Assembly (NCBI GenBank): GCA_002439285.1
Contig: DJTQ01000448.1
Coordinates: 1 to 19,402, forward strand
Direction: 5' to 3'
From: Paenibacillaceae bacterium UBA6304
GTDB taxonomy: Bacteria; Bacillota; Bacilli; Paenibacillales; Paenibacillaceae
Length of the DNA stretch: 19,402 nt
The notes beneath the pieces are model-generated. The model was not told where the DNA came from, made no database searches, and saw only the letters and a list, made by a program, of their open reading frames with translations. Positions within the stretch are counted from its first letter, which is position 1; the number at the start of each line of letters is the position of its first letter. Below are positions 8,551 to 15,029 of this stretch, one piece after another. The translations under genes were made by a program, and so were the position numbers.

Positions 8551-9513
8551 TCACTCCCCGGCTGCTGCCAATATTTCGTCCGCTCCTCTGGAAATCAGCT
8601 TATCCGCTACGCTTTCTCCCAGCAATACCGGATCATTTCCGGCCATACTCTCCTTTAGGACTACGCTTCCGTCCGGCTTACCGACCATACCGGTCAGCAC
8701 CAATTCACCGGAGAGGCCGGATTCGTTGTCTTCTTGTTTATCTTTACCCAAAACGGCATAAGCTCCGATCGGAACCTGACAACTTCCTCCCAGCACGCTA
8801 AGGAAGGTGCGTTCGGCCGCAACCGTCAGCGCGGTTTCGGGATCATTGTAGAGCCAAAGCAGATGGCGGACCTCTTCATCGTTTTCCCTGCATTCGATGC
8901 CTAGAGCTCCTTGTCCTACCGCCGGCAAGCAAACATCTACCGGGAGATAGGAGGTGATTTTATCCTCCCAGCCCATTCGGAACAACCCGGCTGCAGCCAA
9001 AATAATAGCATCGAACCCTTCCGTCTCCAATTTACGCAGCCTGGAATCGATATTTCCCCGAACGGGCTCAATAATTAGATCAGGACGATACGCACTCAAT
9101 TGGCTAGAACGTCTCAGGCTGCTTGTACCTACCTTTGCTCCTTGAGGGAGTTCATTTAAACTGATCCCCTCTCTGGAGATCAATGCATCGCGGGGATCAA
9201 CCCTTTTCGGCACGGCACCGTTGACTAATCCTTCGGGAAGCTCGGAAGGCATGTCCTTCATACTATGTACCGCTAGGTCGATCTCTCCGCCCAACATCGC
9301 TTGCTCGATTTCTTTGACGAATAATCCTTTGCCCCCGACTTTGGACAAAGTGACATCCAGAATCCGGTCTCCTTTGGTAACGATCTTTTTGATTTCAAAA
9401 TCAAAGGGCAACCGATGTTCGTCACAAATCGCCTTTAAAGCGTCGATCACATGGCCCGTTTGCGTCAAGGCCAATTGGCTCTGCCTGGTTCCTACTATAA
9501 TGGTGCGTCTCAT
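8551..9513 (-). CDS. hemC: Hydroxymethylbilane synthase (porphobilinogen deaminase)
   Basis: Polymerises four porphobilinogen units into the linear hydroxymethylbilane, using a covalently attached dipyrromethane cofactor. The 320-residue protein starts with [26 protein letters not shown] carries the catalytic Asp87, [11 protein letters not shown] and [14 protein letters not shown] bind the cofactor and substrate carboxylates, and [13 protein letters not shown] carries Cys245 for cofactor attachment. The ATG at 9513 has CGGGAGG about 8 nt upstream, and the stop codon of the preceding gene lies between them (3-nt gap). The stop codon abuts the cobA/hemD start region, so translation is probably coupled along the operon. 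Confidence 0.97.
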   Translation of the reverse strand: MRRTIIVGTRQSQLALTQTGHVIDALKAICDEHRLPFDFEIKKIVTKGDRILDVTLSKVGGKGLFVKEIEQAMLGGEIDLAVHSMKDMPSELPEGLVNGAVPKRVDPRDALISREGISLNELPQGAKVGTSSLRRSSQLSAYRPDLIIEPVRGNIDSRLRKLETEGFDAIILAAAGLFRMGWEDKITSYLPVDVCLPAVGQGALGIECRENDEEVRHLLWLYNDPETALTVAAERTFLSVLGGSCQVPIGAYAVLGKDKQEDNESGLSGELVLTGMVGKPDGSVVLKESMAGNDPVLLGESVADKLISRGADEILAAAGE

Positions 9514-9516
9514 GAT

Positions 9517-10164
9517 TCATTCCTCCCGTTGTAAATCTATCCATGCATTCAGTTCTTCCGTGCTCCAGGGCCGAAAGCTGCCTTCCCGAATGGATGTCAA
9601 TATATTCATGTCTGCCAATGTCTTATACAGTTTGGCCCGAAAACCGGCATCCTGTACCCGGTCTTTCACCGTGGTTCGAGCAAAATTTAGAAAGTCTACG
9701 TAAATTTCATAATCTGCTCCATATTGTTCGTCTATTTCTCGGGTAAGCGCCTTGGACGCTCCCGGCCCTGCCCCCGATGTCGAGACAGCCAGAACCAATC
9801 CTCCACGCCGTACACTGCTTGGGGTAATAAATGACCCTTTGCTTCCGTCACCGGTATGATTTACTGGAATACCGAACGCTTCGGCTTCCCGCACAACGGC
9901 ATCGTTTATCTCAGGGTGATCGGTCGCGGCATAGGCCAGATAGGCCCCAGCAAGATCACCTTCCCGATATCCCCGCTGGATCCATTGAATCCGTCCGGCC
10001 AAATGTTCACTTTGCAGCCGGCTAGTCGCGGCAGGGCCAACAACAATCACGTTCGCCCCCGCTTCTATCAAGGAACTTACTTTACGCTCCGCTACAGTTC
10101 CGCCTCCAATCACGACACATCTGCGCCTTTCCAAGTTCAACATGACAGGAACGTAATACGTCAT
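9517..10164 (-). CDS. Precorrin-2 dehydrogenase (SirC/YlnF type, siroheme branch)
   Basis: NAD-dependent oxidation of precorrin-2 to sirohydrochlorin; some relatives (Met8, CysG) also insert iron. The N-terminus YYVPVMLNLERRRCVVIGGGTVAERKV is diagnostic, with the nucleotide-binding GGGTVAERK at 20-28. AATDHPEINDAV, PVNHTGDGSKGSFITPSSVRRGGLVLAVSTSGAGPGASKALT follow the family pattern. The 215-residue length fits single-domain Bacillus-type YlnF/SirC rather than CysG. The ATG at 10164 has GGGAGG at 10177-10172. Its product works directly after the methyltransferase half of the cobA/hemD fusion encoded two genes downstream, so the operon carries a siroheme branch. Whether it also chelates iron cannot be told here. 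Confidence 0.92.
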   Translation of the reverse strand: MTYYVPVMLNLERRRCVVIGGGTVAERKVSSLIEAGANVIVVGPAATSRLQSEHLAGRIQWIQRGYREGDLAGAYLAYAATDHPEINDAVVREAEAFGIPVNHTGDGSKGSFITPSSVRRGGLVLAVSTSGAGPGASKALTREIDEQYGADYEIYVDFLNFARTTVKDRVQDAGFRAKLYKTLADMNILTSIREGSFRPWSTEELNAWIDLQREE

Positions 10165-10402
10165 TCATATACCTCCCGGGCCGGCCAAGCAGGCTGTAGC
10201 CGAGTTTAAAAAGCCATTCAAATATGCAATGTGTATAGCATACTGTACGCTGCACCTTTTTTCCAGCGGGTCTTAATCCCGAGGAATGACTAAACGGCGC
10301 TGCAAACTGCCATGGAATAGAAATAAGCCCCGTGCCTGCCGTTACATTTCCGGCCGCATCATCTGCATAACCGTAAATATAACGCAAGCCCAGGGCGTGT
10401 CA
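10165..10402 (-). other. 238-nt gap inside the hem operon, no supported gene
   Basis: The region between the hemA stop and the precorrin-2 dehydrogenase start is large for an operon whose other junctions are 3-48 nt. B. subtilis has hemX, a multi-spanning membrane protein, after hemA. None of the three minus-strand frames here shows hydrophobic helices. One frame stays open from 10387 into the next gene, but it needs a TTG start without a ribosome binding site. The hemA stop is TAATG, and the frame of that ATG ends after 14 codons. No terminator or good promoter is visible. Confidence 0.6.
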
Positions 10403-11791
10403 TTAAACCGATGCCTGTACCAAGGACAACGGCGGCTTTTCCTTTATTGCCTTCTCTTCCGCAGAAGCCTCGGACTCCTCTCGCGATGCACCGCTTTCGA
10501 GCCCCGAATCTGCAAGCATTTCAATCTGTTCTTCCAAAGCGAACAACTGAGTGAACATATTCAGCGCCTCGGCGCCATTCTCTTCGCCTGCCATTTCCTT
10601 GATCCGATTAATCGGATCATGCATCATCTGATTAATAATGCTTTTGGTTAAACGCCGGATGACCTTCCGCTGACGTTCATCAAGCTCCGGAAGCTTGTTG
10701 AACAGACTTTCGAGCGTGCTTTCATGAATAGAAGAGGATTTCTCCTGTAAGGCGCGGATAACGGGCTTTACACCCTGCGTCTGAAGCCAATTCGCAAAGG
10801 AGTTTATTTCCTCCTCGATCATACCCTCGATTTTCATGGCTTCACCCCTGCGCATCTCCATGTTGCTCTCCACAATACCTTCGAGATCGTCAATATCGTA
10901 TAAAAACACATTATCGAGTTCGCTGATCGCAGGATCGATATCCCGCGGAACTGCAATGTCGATCATAAACAAAGGACGGCCCGGCCGCTCTTTCATGCTT
11001 TGAGCCACTTGGGCGGAAGTGATAACATAGCCTTCAGCTCCGGAAGAGCTGATCAGGATATCCACCTCCTGCAACCGCTGCATGGCCTCCTTCATGGAAC
11101 AAGGAGTACCGCTGAATTTGGAGGCCAGCTCTTGAGCGCGTGCAAAGGTGCGATTGGCTACGAGCACTTCCTCGGCTCCGGCACCGCTCAAGTGTTTGGC
11201 GGTCAGCTCACTCATTTTCCCGGCACCGAGAATCAGAACTCTCTTACCGCTGAAGCTTCCAAAGATCCGTTTACCCAGTTCTACAGCCGCATAGCTGACG
11301 GAAACCGCACTCTCTCCGATCGCCGTCTCCGAGTGAGCTCGTTTGCTCAGCGTAATCGCCTGCTTAAACAGCATGTTAAACCATTGCCCGGTCGCCTTCT
11401 CGCTTTGCGACAACAGAAAAGCGCTGCGTACCTGACCCAGGATTTGCGTTTCTCCAAGTACCATGGAATCGAGTCCGCATGCCACCCGGAAAAGATGACG
11501 AATTGCCTGCTCGTCCTCATACATATATAAATGTTTGGTAAATTCCTCGCGCGAAATTCCAAACCATTTCTCCATAAAACTACGGATAAAATAACCGCAC
11601 ATATGCAGCCGGTCAACAACTACATAAATTTCCGTCCGGTTACAGGTAGCAATAATGACGCCTTCCAATACACTTTTGGTGCGTAAGAGCTCCTGCAGCG
11701 CTTGTGGCATATCTTTATCTGCAAACGAGAAACGTTCTCTGACCTCCACAGGCGCCGTCCGATAATTTAACCCGACTACGACGATGTGCAT
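10403..11791 (-). CDS. hemA: Glutamyl-tRNA reductase
   Basis: NADPH-dependent reduction of glutamyl-tRNA to glutamate-1-semialdehyde, the first committed and usually rate-limiting step of the C5 tetrapyrrole pathway. N-terminal MHIVVVGLNYRTAPVEVRE is typical. The catalytic Cys50 is in IIATCNRTEIY, GETQILGQVRSAF (about 113-125) is conserved, the Rossmann motif GKRVLILGAGKMSELTAKHL spans about 182-201, and IDIAVPRDIDPAI is present. The C-terminal dimerisation helices end in a Glu/Ala-rich tail of about 40 residues that looks variable. I use the ATG at 11791, preceded by AGGTGA with 7-nt spacing, because it gives the family N-terminus (462 residues). An in-frame ATG at 11830 would add 13 residues and lies close to the predicted transcript start. 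First gene of the operon. Confidence 0.96.
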   Translation of the reverse strand: MHIVVVGLNYRTAPVEVRERFSFADKDMPQALQELLRTKSVLEGVIIATCNRTEIYVVVDRLHMCGYFIRSFMEKWFGISREEFTKHLYMYEDEQAIRHLFRVACGLDSMVLGETQILGQVRSAFLLSQSEKATGQWFNMLFKQAITLSKRAHSETAIGESAVSVSYAAVELGKRIFGSFSGKRVLILGAGKMSELTAKHLSGAGAEEVLVANRTFARAQELASKFSGTPCSMKEAMQRLQEVDILISSSGAEGYVITSAQVAQSMKERPGRPLFMIDIAVPRDIDPAISELDNVFLYDIDDLEGIVESNMEMRRGEAMKIEGMIEEEINSFANWLQTQGVKPVIRALQEKSSSIHESTLESLFNKLPELDERQRKVIRRLTKSIINQMMHDPINRIKEMAGEENGAEALNMFTQLFALEEQIEMLADSGLESGASREESEASAEEKAIKEKPPLSLVQASV

Positions 11792-11849
11792 TGCAAGTTC
11801 ACCTGCCTCTAATAGATGTCCAAGCATCATGTGTAAACAAACTATGTTA

Positions 11850-11858
11850 ATTATATCA
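11850..11858 (-). promoter_or_regulatory. Extended -10 promoter of the hem operon
   Basis: TGATATAAT on the minus strand combines a perfect TATAAT (11855-11850) with an upstream TGn extension. The predicted start is near 11843, about 52 nt before the hemA ATG. The sequence 17 bp upstream (GAGTAA) is a poor -35 match, which the TGn element could offset. It is the only good promoter seen for the hem cluster. Confidence 0.65.
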
Positions 11859-11967
11859 CAGGGGGTAGGGCGTTACTCGGCCATTTCTATGATTTTTTTA
11901 TGAACTATTTATGAAAAGCGACATAAAAGAACACCAAATTGTTCACAAAGTTCAAAATAAAAGAAAA

Positions 11968-11981
11968 ACGTCTTTCGACGT
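11968..11981 (-). terminator. Short GAAA-loop hairpin with T-tract, possible secondary terminator
   Basis: ACGTC-GAAA-GACGT on the minus strand is followed by TTTTTCTTTTATTTT. The stem is only 5 bp, but the stable tetraloop and T-rich tail resemble an intrinsic terminator. It lies about 50 nt after the main speD terminator and about 110 nt before the hemA -10 box, so it may catch read-through from speD. Confidence 0.45.
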
Positions 11982-12001
11982 AATATCAGACCTGCGGATA
12001 C

Positions 12002-12016
12002 TTATAAATTCTATAA
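12002..12016 (-). promoter_or_regulatory. Candidate PerR/Fur-family 7-1-7 operator upstream of hemA
   Basis: TTATAGAATTTATAA on the minus strand is a 7-1-7 inverted repeat with one mismatched pair and resembles the PerR box TTATAATNATTATAA (three differences). In B. subtilis the hemAXCDBL operon is a PerR target. Against this, the site is about 150 nt upstream of the promoter I see, and the surrounding DNA is AT-rich, so chance is a real possibility. Confidence 0.3.
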
Positions 12017-12029
12017 TCTTAAAATAAAT

Positions 12030-12051
12030 AACCATGGAATTCTCCATGGTT
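12030..12051 (-). terminator. Intrinsic terminator after speD
   Basis: AACCATGGA and TCCATGGTT form a perfect 9-bp stem with a 4-nt loop, followed on the minus strand by ATTTATTTT. It starts about 40 nt after the speD stop codon and separates speD from the hem operon. Confidence 0.8.
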
Positions 12052-12091
12052 ATGTTAGTTTACCCATTTTTCTCAAGTTATAAAATCGCTC

Positions 12092-12490
12092 TTAAACGAG
12101 CTCTATCTGATTCACTTTCGGTGTAACCACTTCAAGTTCACCCAAACCTCGAATTAATTTCTTAGCAAAGTATTTCTCCGGTTGTAAGACGGTCACCAGG
12201 TAATCGATCGCCAGTTGCGGGTCAACAGTCTCTCCGCAAGTATAACAATCAATCGCAGCAAAACCTCTCTCAGGATACGTATGAATCGAGAGATGGCTCT
12301 CCGACAGCAAAACAAGCACTGTAGCACCTTGTGGTTCAAACTGTTTGGCTTGCACGGACATTACCGTGGCTCCACAAGCTTCGGCTGCTTCAATCATATG
12401 AGCTTGCAGCAGATCCGCGTTGTTCAGTACCTCAAAGTCGACTCCCCAAGTATCAACAGCAACGTGTCTTCCGAAAGTTGAATATTCCAT
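12092..12490 (-). CDS. speD: S-adenosylmethionine decarboxylase proenzyme (class 1B)
   Basis: Makes decarboxylated S-adenosylmethionine, the aminopropyl donor for spermidine. The 132-residue size matches the short prokaryotic proenzyme (126 in B. subtilis). It self-cleaves between Glu64 and Ser65 in LLSESHLSIHTYPE, giving a beta chain and a pyruvoyl-bearing alpha chain. His70 and Cys85 (in DCYTCGE) are the expected processing and catalytic residues. N-terminal FGRHVAVDTWGVDFEVLNN is characteristic. The ATG at 12490 has AAGGGGG at 12506-12500, 9 nt upstream. The gene has its own promoter and terminator, so it looks monocistronic. No spermidine synthase gene is in the window. In B. subtilis speD is not located beside hemA. 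Confidence 0.96.
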   Translation of the reverse strand: MEYSTFGRHVAVDTWGVDFEVLNNADLLQAHMIEAAEACGATVMSVQAKQFEPQGATVLVLLSESHLSIHTYPERGFAAIDCYTCGETVDPQLAIDYLVTVLQPEKYFAKKLIRGLGELEVVTPKVNQIELV

Positions 12491-12638
12491 CTTCCGGTTC
12501 CCCCTTCCTAGGAATAAAATGTTTGAAAAAATTTCATCCGCTAGGACCTACGTCATTCACTTCCCGAGGGAAAAATCTCTCGCAACATCTCCATGTCCTG
12601 AGTGAATCCTGGTTCCTATATTCTTTTCAACGAGATTA

Positions 12639-12667
12639 AAAATAACATCTATCAAGGACAAATGCAA
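12639..12667 (-). promoter_or_regulatory. Probable sigma-A promoter of speD
   Basis: The -35 box TTGCAT (12667-12662) and -10 box TATTTT (12644-12639) are 17 bp apart. The predicted start near 12632 leaves a 5' untranslated leader of about 140 nt before speD. The rest of the 12491-12741 gap holds this leader and the 3' end of the DUF421 transcript; no terminator with a T-run was found after the DUF421 gene. Confidence 0.6.
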
Positions 12668-12741
12668 CCCTTTTTTGGCCCCAGGTAAATATTATTCTGC
12701 CGGTGGTCATTTGGTTCCAGGCGGGTATCCATTTTTCGAAG

Positions 12742-13425
12742 CTATGTCTCTCTATACTTCTGGATATGCAGGGATCCGTCGCTCTGAAGTTCGGCGTAAA
12801 AAACCTGTTCATAGGTAACATCCGACCGTAAAAGCTCTTGCTCCAACCAAGCCTGGTTTACGTTTAATTCTTTGAGATTTTTGAAGACGATACGGCCATC
12901 CATAATGAGTTCCGCAGGAAGGCGTCGCCGCTCTTCCGGAGGCAGGTTCATATCCCCTCTTGTTACCGTCTCCCTTTGAGATTTCTTCATGACGCTTAGC
13001 TGGCCATTCGGTTCGAGGATCGCATATTCCACATCCTTGACGGAAAAACAATCTTCCGACCGAAGCAGCATGCTCAAATCATCTATATTGATCCGACAGC
13101 GGCGCATCGCTTTAACAAGGATCAGTCCGTCTCTGATCAATATGGTGGGTTGGCCGTCAATAATTACCCTCCCTTTAGCAGATTTAAGACTGATAAAGCC
13201 GGCTAATAAGGTTAGAAGTGACCACCCCAGTAGGCTCGTCGCCCCTTCGGTAATTGTCAGTTCTTCATTCACCGTAAAATCGGCCGCGACAGAACCGATC
13301 GTTATTCCGGTCACGTAATTAAAGAATGTCAGCTGGCTGATCTGCTTTTTGCCCAATAAACGGGTAACAATGAGTAATACGATAAAGGAACACAGAGTAC
13401 GAAGTGCTACTTCAAGGAATTCCAT
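12742..13425 (-). CDS. DUF421 (YetF/YcaP-type) membrane protein
   Basis: Membrane-anchored protein of the DUF421 family, common and often multicopy in spore-forming Firmicutes; its biochemical role is not established. Three hydrophobic segments fill the N-terminal ~80 residues (around 4-22, 33-50 and 57-80), with RLLGKKQISQLTFFNYVTGITIGSVAADF typical of the family. The rest is a soluble cytoplasmic-type domain: GQPTILIRDGLILVKAMRRCRINIDDLSMLLR, VEYAILEPNGQLSVMKK and PAELIMDGRI. The length of 227 residues is normal. I use the ATG at 13425, 8 nt after AGGAGG (13439-13434); a TTG at 13428 would add one residue. It lies alone between a terminator upstream and the speD promoter downstream, and I see no clear promoter of its own. 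Confidence 0.88.
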   Translation of the reverse strand: MEFLEVALRTLCSFIVLLIVTRLLGKKQISQLTFFNYVTGITIGSVAADFTVNEELTITEGATSLLGWSLLTLLAGFISLKSAKGRVIIDGQPTILIRDGLILVKAMRRCRINIDDLSMLLRSEDCFSVKDVEYAILEPNGQLSVMKKSQRETVTRGDMNLPPEERRRLPAELIMDGRIVFKNLKELNVNQAWLEQELLRSDVTYEQVFYAELQSDGSLHIQKYRET

Positions 13426-13534
13426 CAAGGGTCCCTCCTGCTAAGGACTGGCTGTAATAGCTGACGCTATTTCCAGCATAGCCAAAGTTTCTCAGCCCGA
13501 ACCCTACTCTTTCTCTTCTGCATTTTCATGAAAA

Positions 13535-13568
13535 AACCCGCCTTCGAGGACATCCTCTTAGGCGGGTT
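13535..13568 (-). terminator. Intrinsic terminator after the unrecognised 195-residue gene
   Basis: AACCCGCCT and AGGCGGGTT form a 9-bp stem, with an internal GAGGA/TCCTC pairing in the loop, followed by TTTTTTC on the minus strand. It lies about 30 nt after the stop codon at 13599 and isolates that gene from the DUF421 gene. Confidence 0.88.
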
Positions 13569-13598
13569 CATATTCTGTACGTTAGTTTAATACAACTT

Positions 13599-14186
13599 CT
13601 AGGCCTCCAAGACGAACAACTGACGGGTGCAATCGCGCAGCCCATCATCGATCTCATCCACGGCTTTCGGATCGCTGATCGCAAGACGGCGGTCCAGCAA
13701 GTTGTTGATGGTCACGTGAATCGATTCAATCTCCCGTTCCACATCATTATTCCGGTAAATCCGTTGCAATTCCCCTAATGTATCCTTGAACTCGTAAACC
13801 AATTTGTACGAATCCCGGGAGTATTCCACGATTTTGCGAACCCGGCCATCTTGATAATAATACATCATCATGAATCCGTTATAAATTCTTGTTACCATCC
13901 CGGTCCCTTTGAAGGCCGCAAATAAGAGTCTCATGACGTTCGTAAGATGGGGTTTTTCCAAGCGGAAAGACAATTCACAGACATAGTGCCCGTCTCTTCG
14001 GTCAAAAGGCAGATGGACCTCTTCCCCGCCGTCATCCTCCAGCACTACCTCTTGACTGCCGTTCTCCAGCACTTTTACCCGTTGACGGACATGAGGATCA
14101 TATACCTTATGAATAAACTGCGACATCTGGACTTCCGACAAACTCAAACTGGCATTTACATACTCTGTGGCTAACCGCTGAGCCAT
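13599..14186 (-). CDS. Conserved-looking hypothetical protein, 195 residues
   Basis: I do not recognise a characterised family. The ATG at 14186 is supported by GAGGAG 6 nt upstream. An earlier in-frame ATG at 14234 overlaps the likely -10 box, so it would not be in the transcript. The protein appears soluble: no signal peptide or membrane segment. The first half is rich in charged residues and predicted strands (VRQRVKVLENGSQEVVLEDDGGEEVHLPF). A Tyr/Met-rich stretch (IYNGFMMMYYYQDGRVRKIVEYS) follows, then a helical C-terminus (ELQRIYRNNDVEREIESIHVTINNLLDRR). It sits between DUF421 and engB with its own promoter-like box and strong terminator, consistent with a real, separately expressed gene. 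I have a vague impression of similar proteins in Paenibacillus but cannot assign a function. Confidence 0.8.
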   Translation of the reverse strand: MAQRLATEYVNASLSLSEVQMSQFIHKVYDPHVRQRVKVLENGSQEVVLEDDGGEEVHLPFDRRDGHYVCELSFRLEKPHLTNVMRLLFAAFKGTGMVTRIYNGFMMMYYYQDGRVRKIVEYSRDSYKLVYEFKDTLGELQRIYRNNDVEREIESIHVTINNLLDRRLAISDPKAVDEIDDGLRDCTRQLFVLEA

Positions 14187-14225
14187 AAAAATCTCCTCAA
14201 TTCTTGTAATCTTGCCTTTTAAATA

Positions 14226-14231
14226 ATTATA
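14226..14231 (-). promoter_or_regulatory. -10 box of the 195-residue hypothetical gene
   Basis: A perfect TATAAT lies on the minus strand, giving a predicted start near 14219 and a 33-nt leader. The -35 region (AGCAAA at 17-bp spacing) is poor, so an activator or an alternative sigma factor may be involved. The box argues for the downstream ATG at 14186. Confidence 0.5.
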
Positions 14232-14290
14232 CACTACACCTTAAATCATTTGCTCAGCGGTTAAAACGTGAAATCCTGCCATTTTTCAGA

Positions 14291-14312
14291 AAAAAACGGA
14301 TTAAGCCGTTTT
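14291..14312 (-). terminator. Intrinsic terminator after engB
   Basis: AAAACGG and CCGTTTT form a 7-bp stem with a 6-nt loop, followed by further T residues on the minus strand. It lies about 90 nt after the engB stop and would end the lon-engB transcript. The rest of 14313-14403 shows nothing recognisable. Confidence 0.75.
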
Positions 14313-14403
14313 TAGCCGTAAAAATCCCCCTGCATGCTCACTTTCCTACCGAACATTCTTCAAATCTCTTCTCGATCCATCGATTCAGGCTCTTTGGCCA
14401 GCC

Positions 14404-15015
14404 TTATTCTAAGGTCTGGTCCGAGTCTTCCGGAAATGCGAAAGAAGAAATGTGGGACCAGAGTTCATCCCGCCCAATCCCTTCCTCGGACGAAAACATG
14501 ATGAGTTGATCCCCGGCACGCATAACCAGTGCCTCCCTGATGATCTTCAAATGCTTTTGCCAGCGGGATTTCGGAATTTTATCGGCTTTTGTAGCGACGA
14601 CACATACGGGAAGATCGTAGTGCTTCAGCCAATCATACATCAATTCGTCGTCTTTGGACGGCGGATGTCTCAGATCGATAATGAGCAGGACAAGCTGTAG
14701 CGTTTCGCGCTCCAGCAGATACTTTTCAATCATTTTGCCCCAAACTTCACGCTTCGATTTAGACACCTTGGCATAGCCGTATCCCGGAAAATCGACAAAG
14801 TAAATTTCATCATTAATGCGATAATAGTTCAAATGCTGGGTTTTCCCGGGAGTGGAGCTTGTCCGGGCCAAGTTTTTGCGATTGATCATGCGGTTGATCA
14901 GCGAAGATTTCCCCACGTTGGAACGCCCTGCCAGAGCAATCTCCGGCAAGGCATCCTCAGGATATTGATCGGGTCCAACCGCACTGATCACAAACTCTGC
15001 GTTGGTTATTTTCAT
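14404..15015 (-). CDS. engB: Ribosome biogenesis GTPase EngB/YsxC
   Basis: TRAFAC-class small GTPase (YihA/YsxC/EngB) needed for assembly of the 50S ribosomal subunit; essential in B. subtilis. All GTP-binding motifs are present: G1 GRSNVGKS at 30-37, G2 region TSSTPGKTQ at 52-60, G3 DFPGYGYA at 75-82, G4 TKAD at 142-145, and G5 SSEEG. The 203-residue length is typical of the family. The ATG at 15015 has AGAGAGG about 9 nt upstream. It follows lon by 14 nt, so the two are almost certainly co-transcribed. The lonB-lonA-ysxC order is the same as in B. subtilis. Confidence 0.97.
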   Translation of the reverse strand: MKITNAEFVISAVGPDQYPEDALPEIALAGRSNVGKSSLINRMINRKNLARTSSTPGKTQHLNYYRINDEIYFVDFPGYGYAKVSKSKREVWGKMIEKYLLERETLQLVLLIIDLRHPPSKDDELMYDWLKHYDLPVCVVATKADKIPKSRWQKHLKIIREALVMRAGDQLIMFSSEEGIGRDELWSHISSFAFPEDSDQTLE

Positions 15016-15029
15016 CGTTACGATCCTCT

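Noticed and set aside
10082..10387. 101-codon frame between hemA and precorrin-2 dehydrogenase
   Set aside because: It needs a TTG start without ribosome binding site, overlaps the next gene by 83 bp, and has no hydrophobic or family-like segments.
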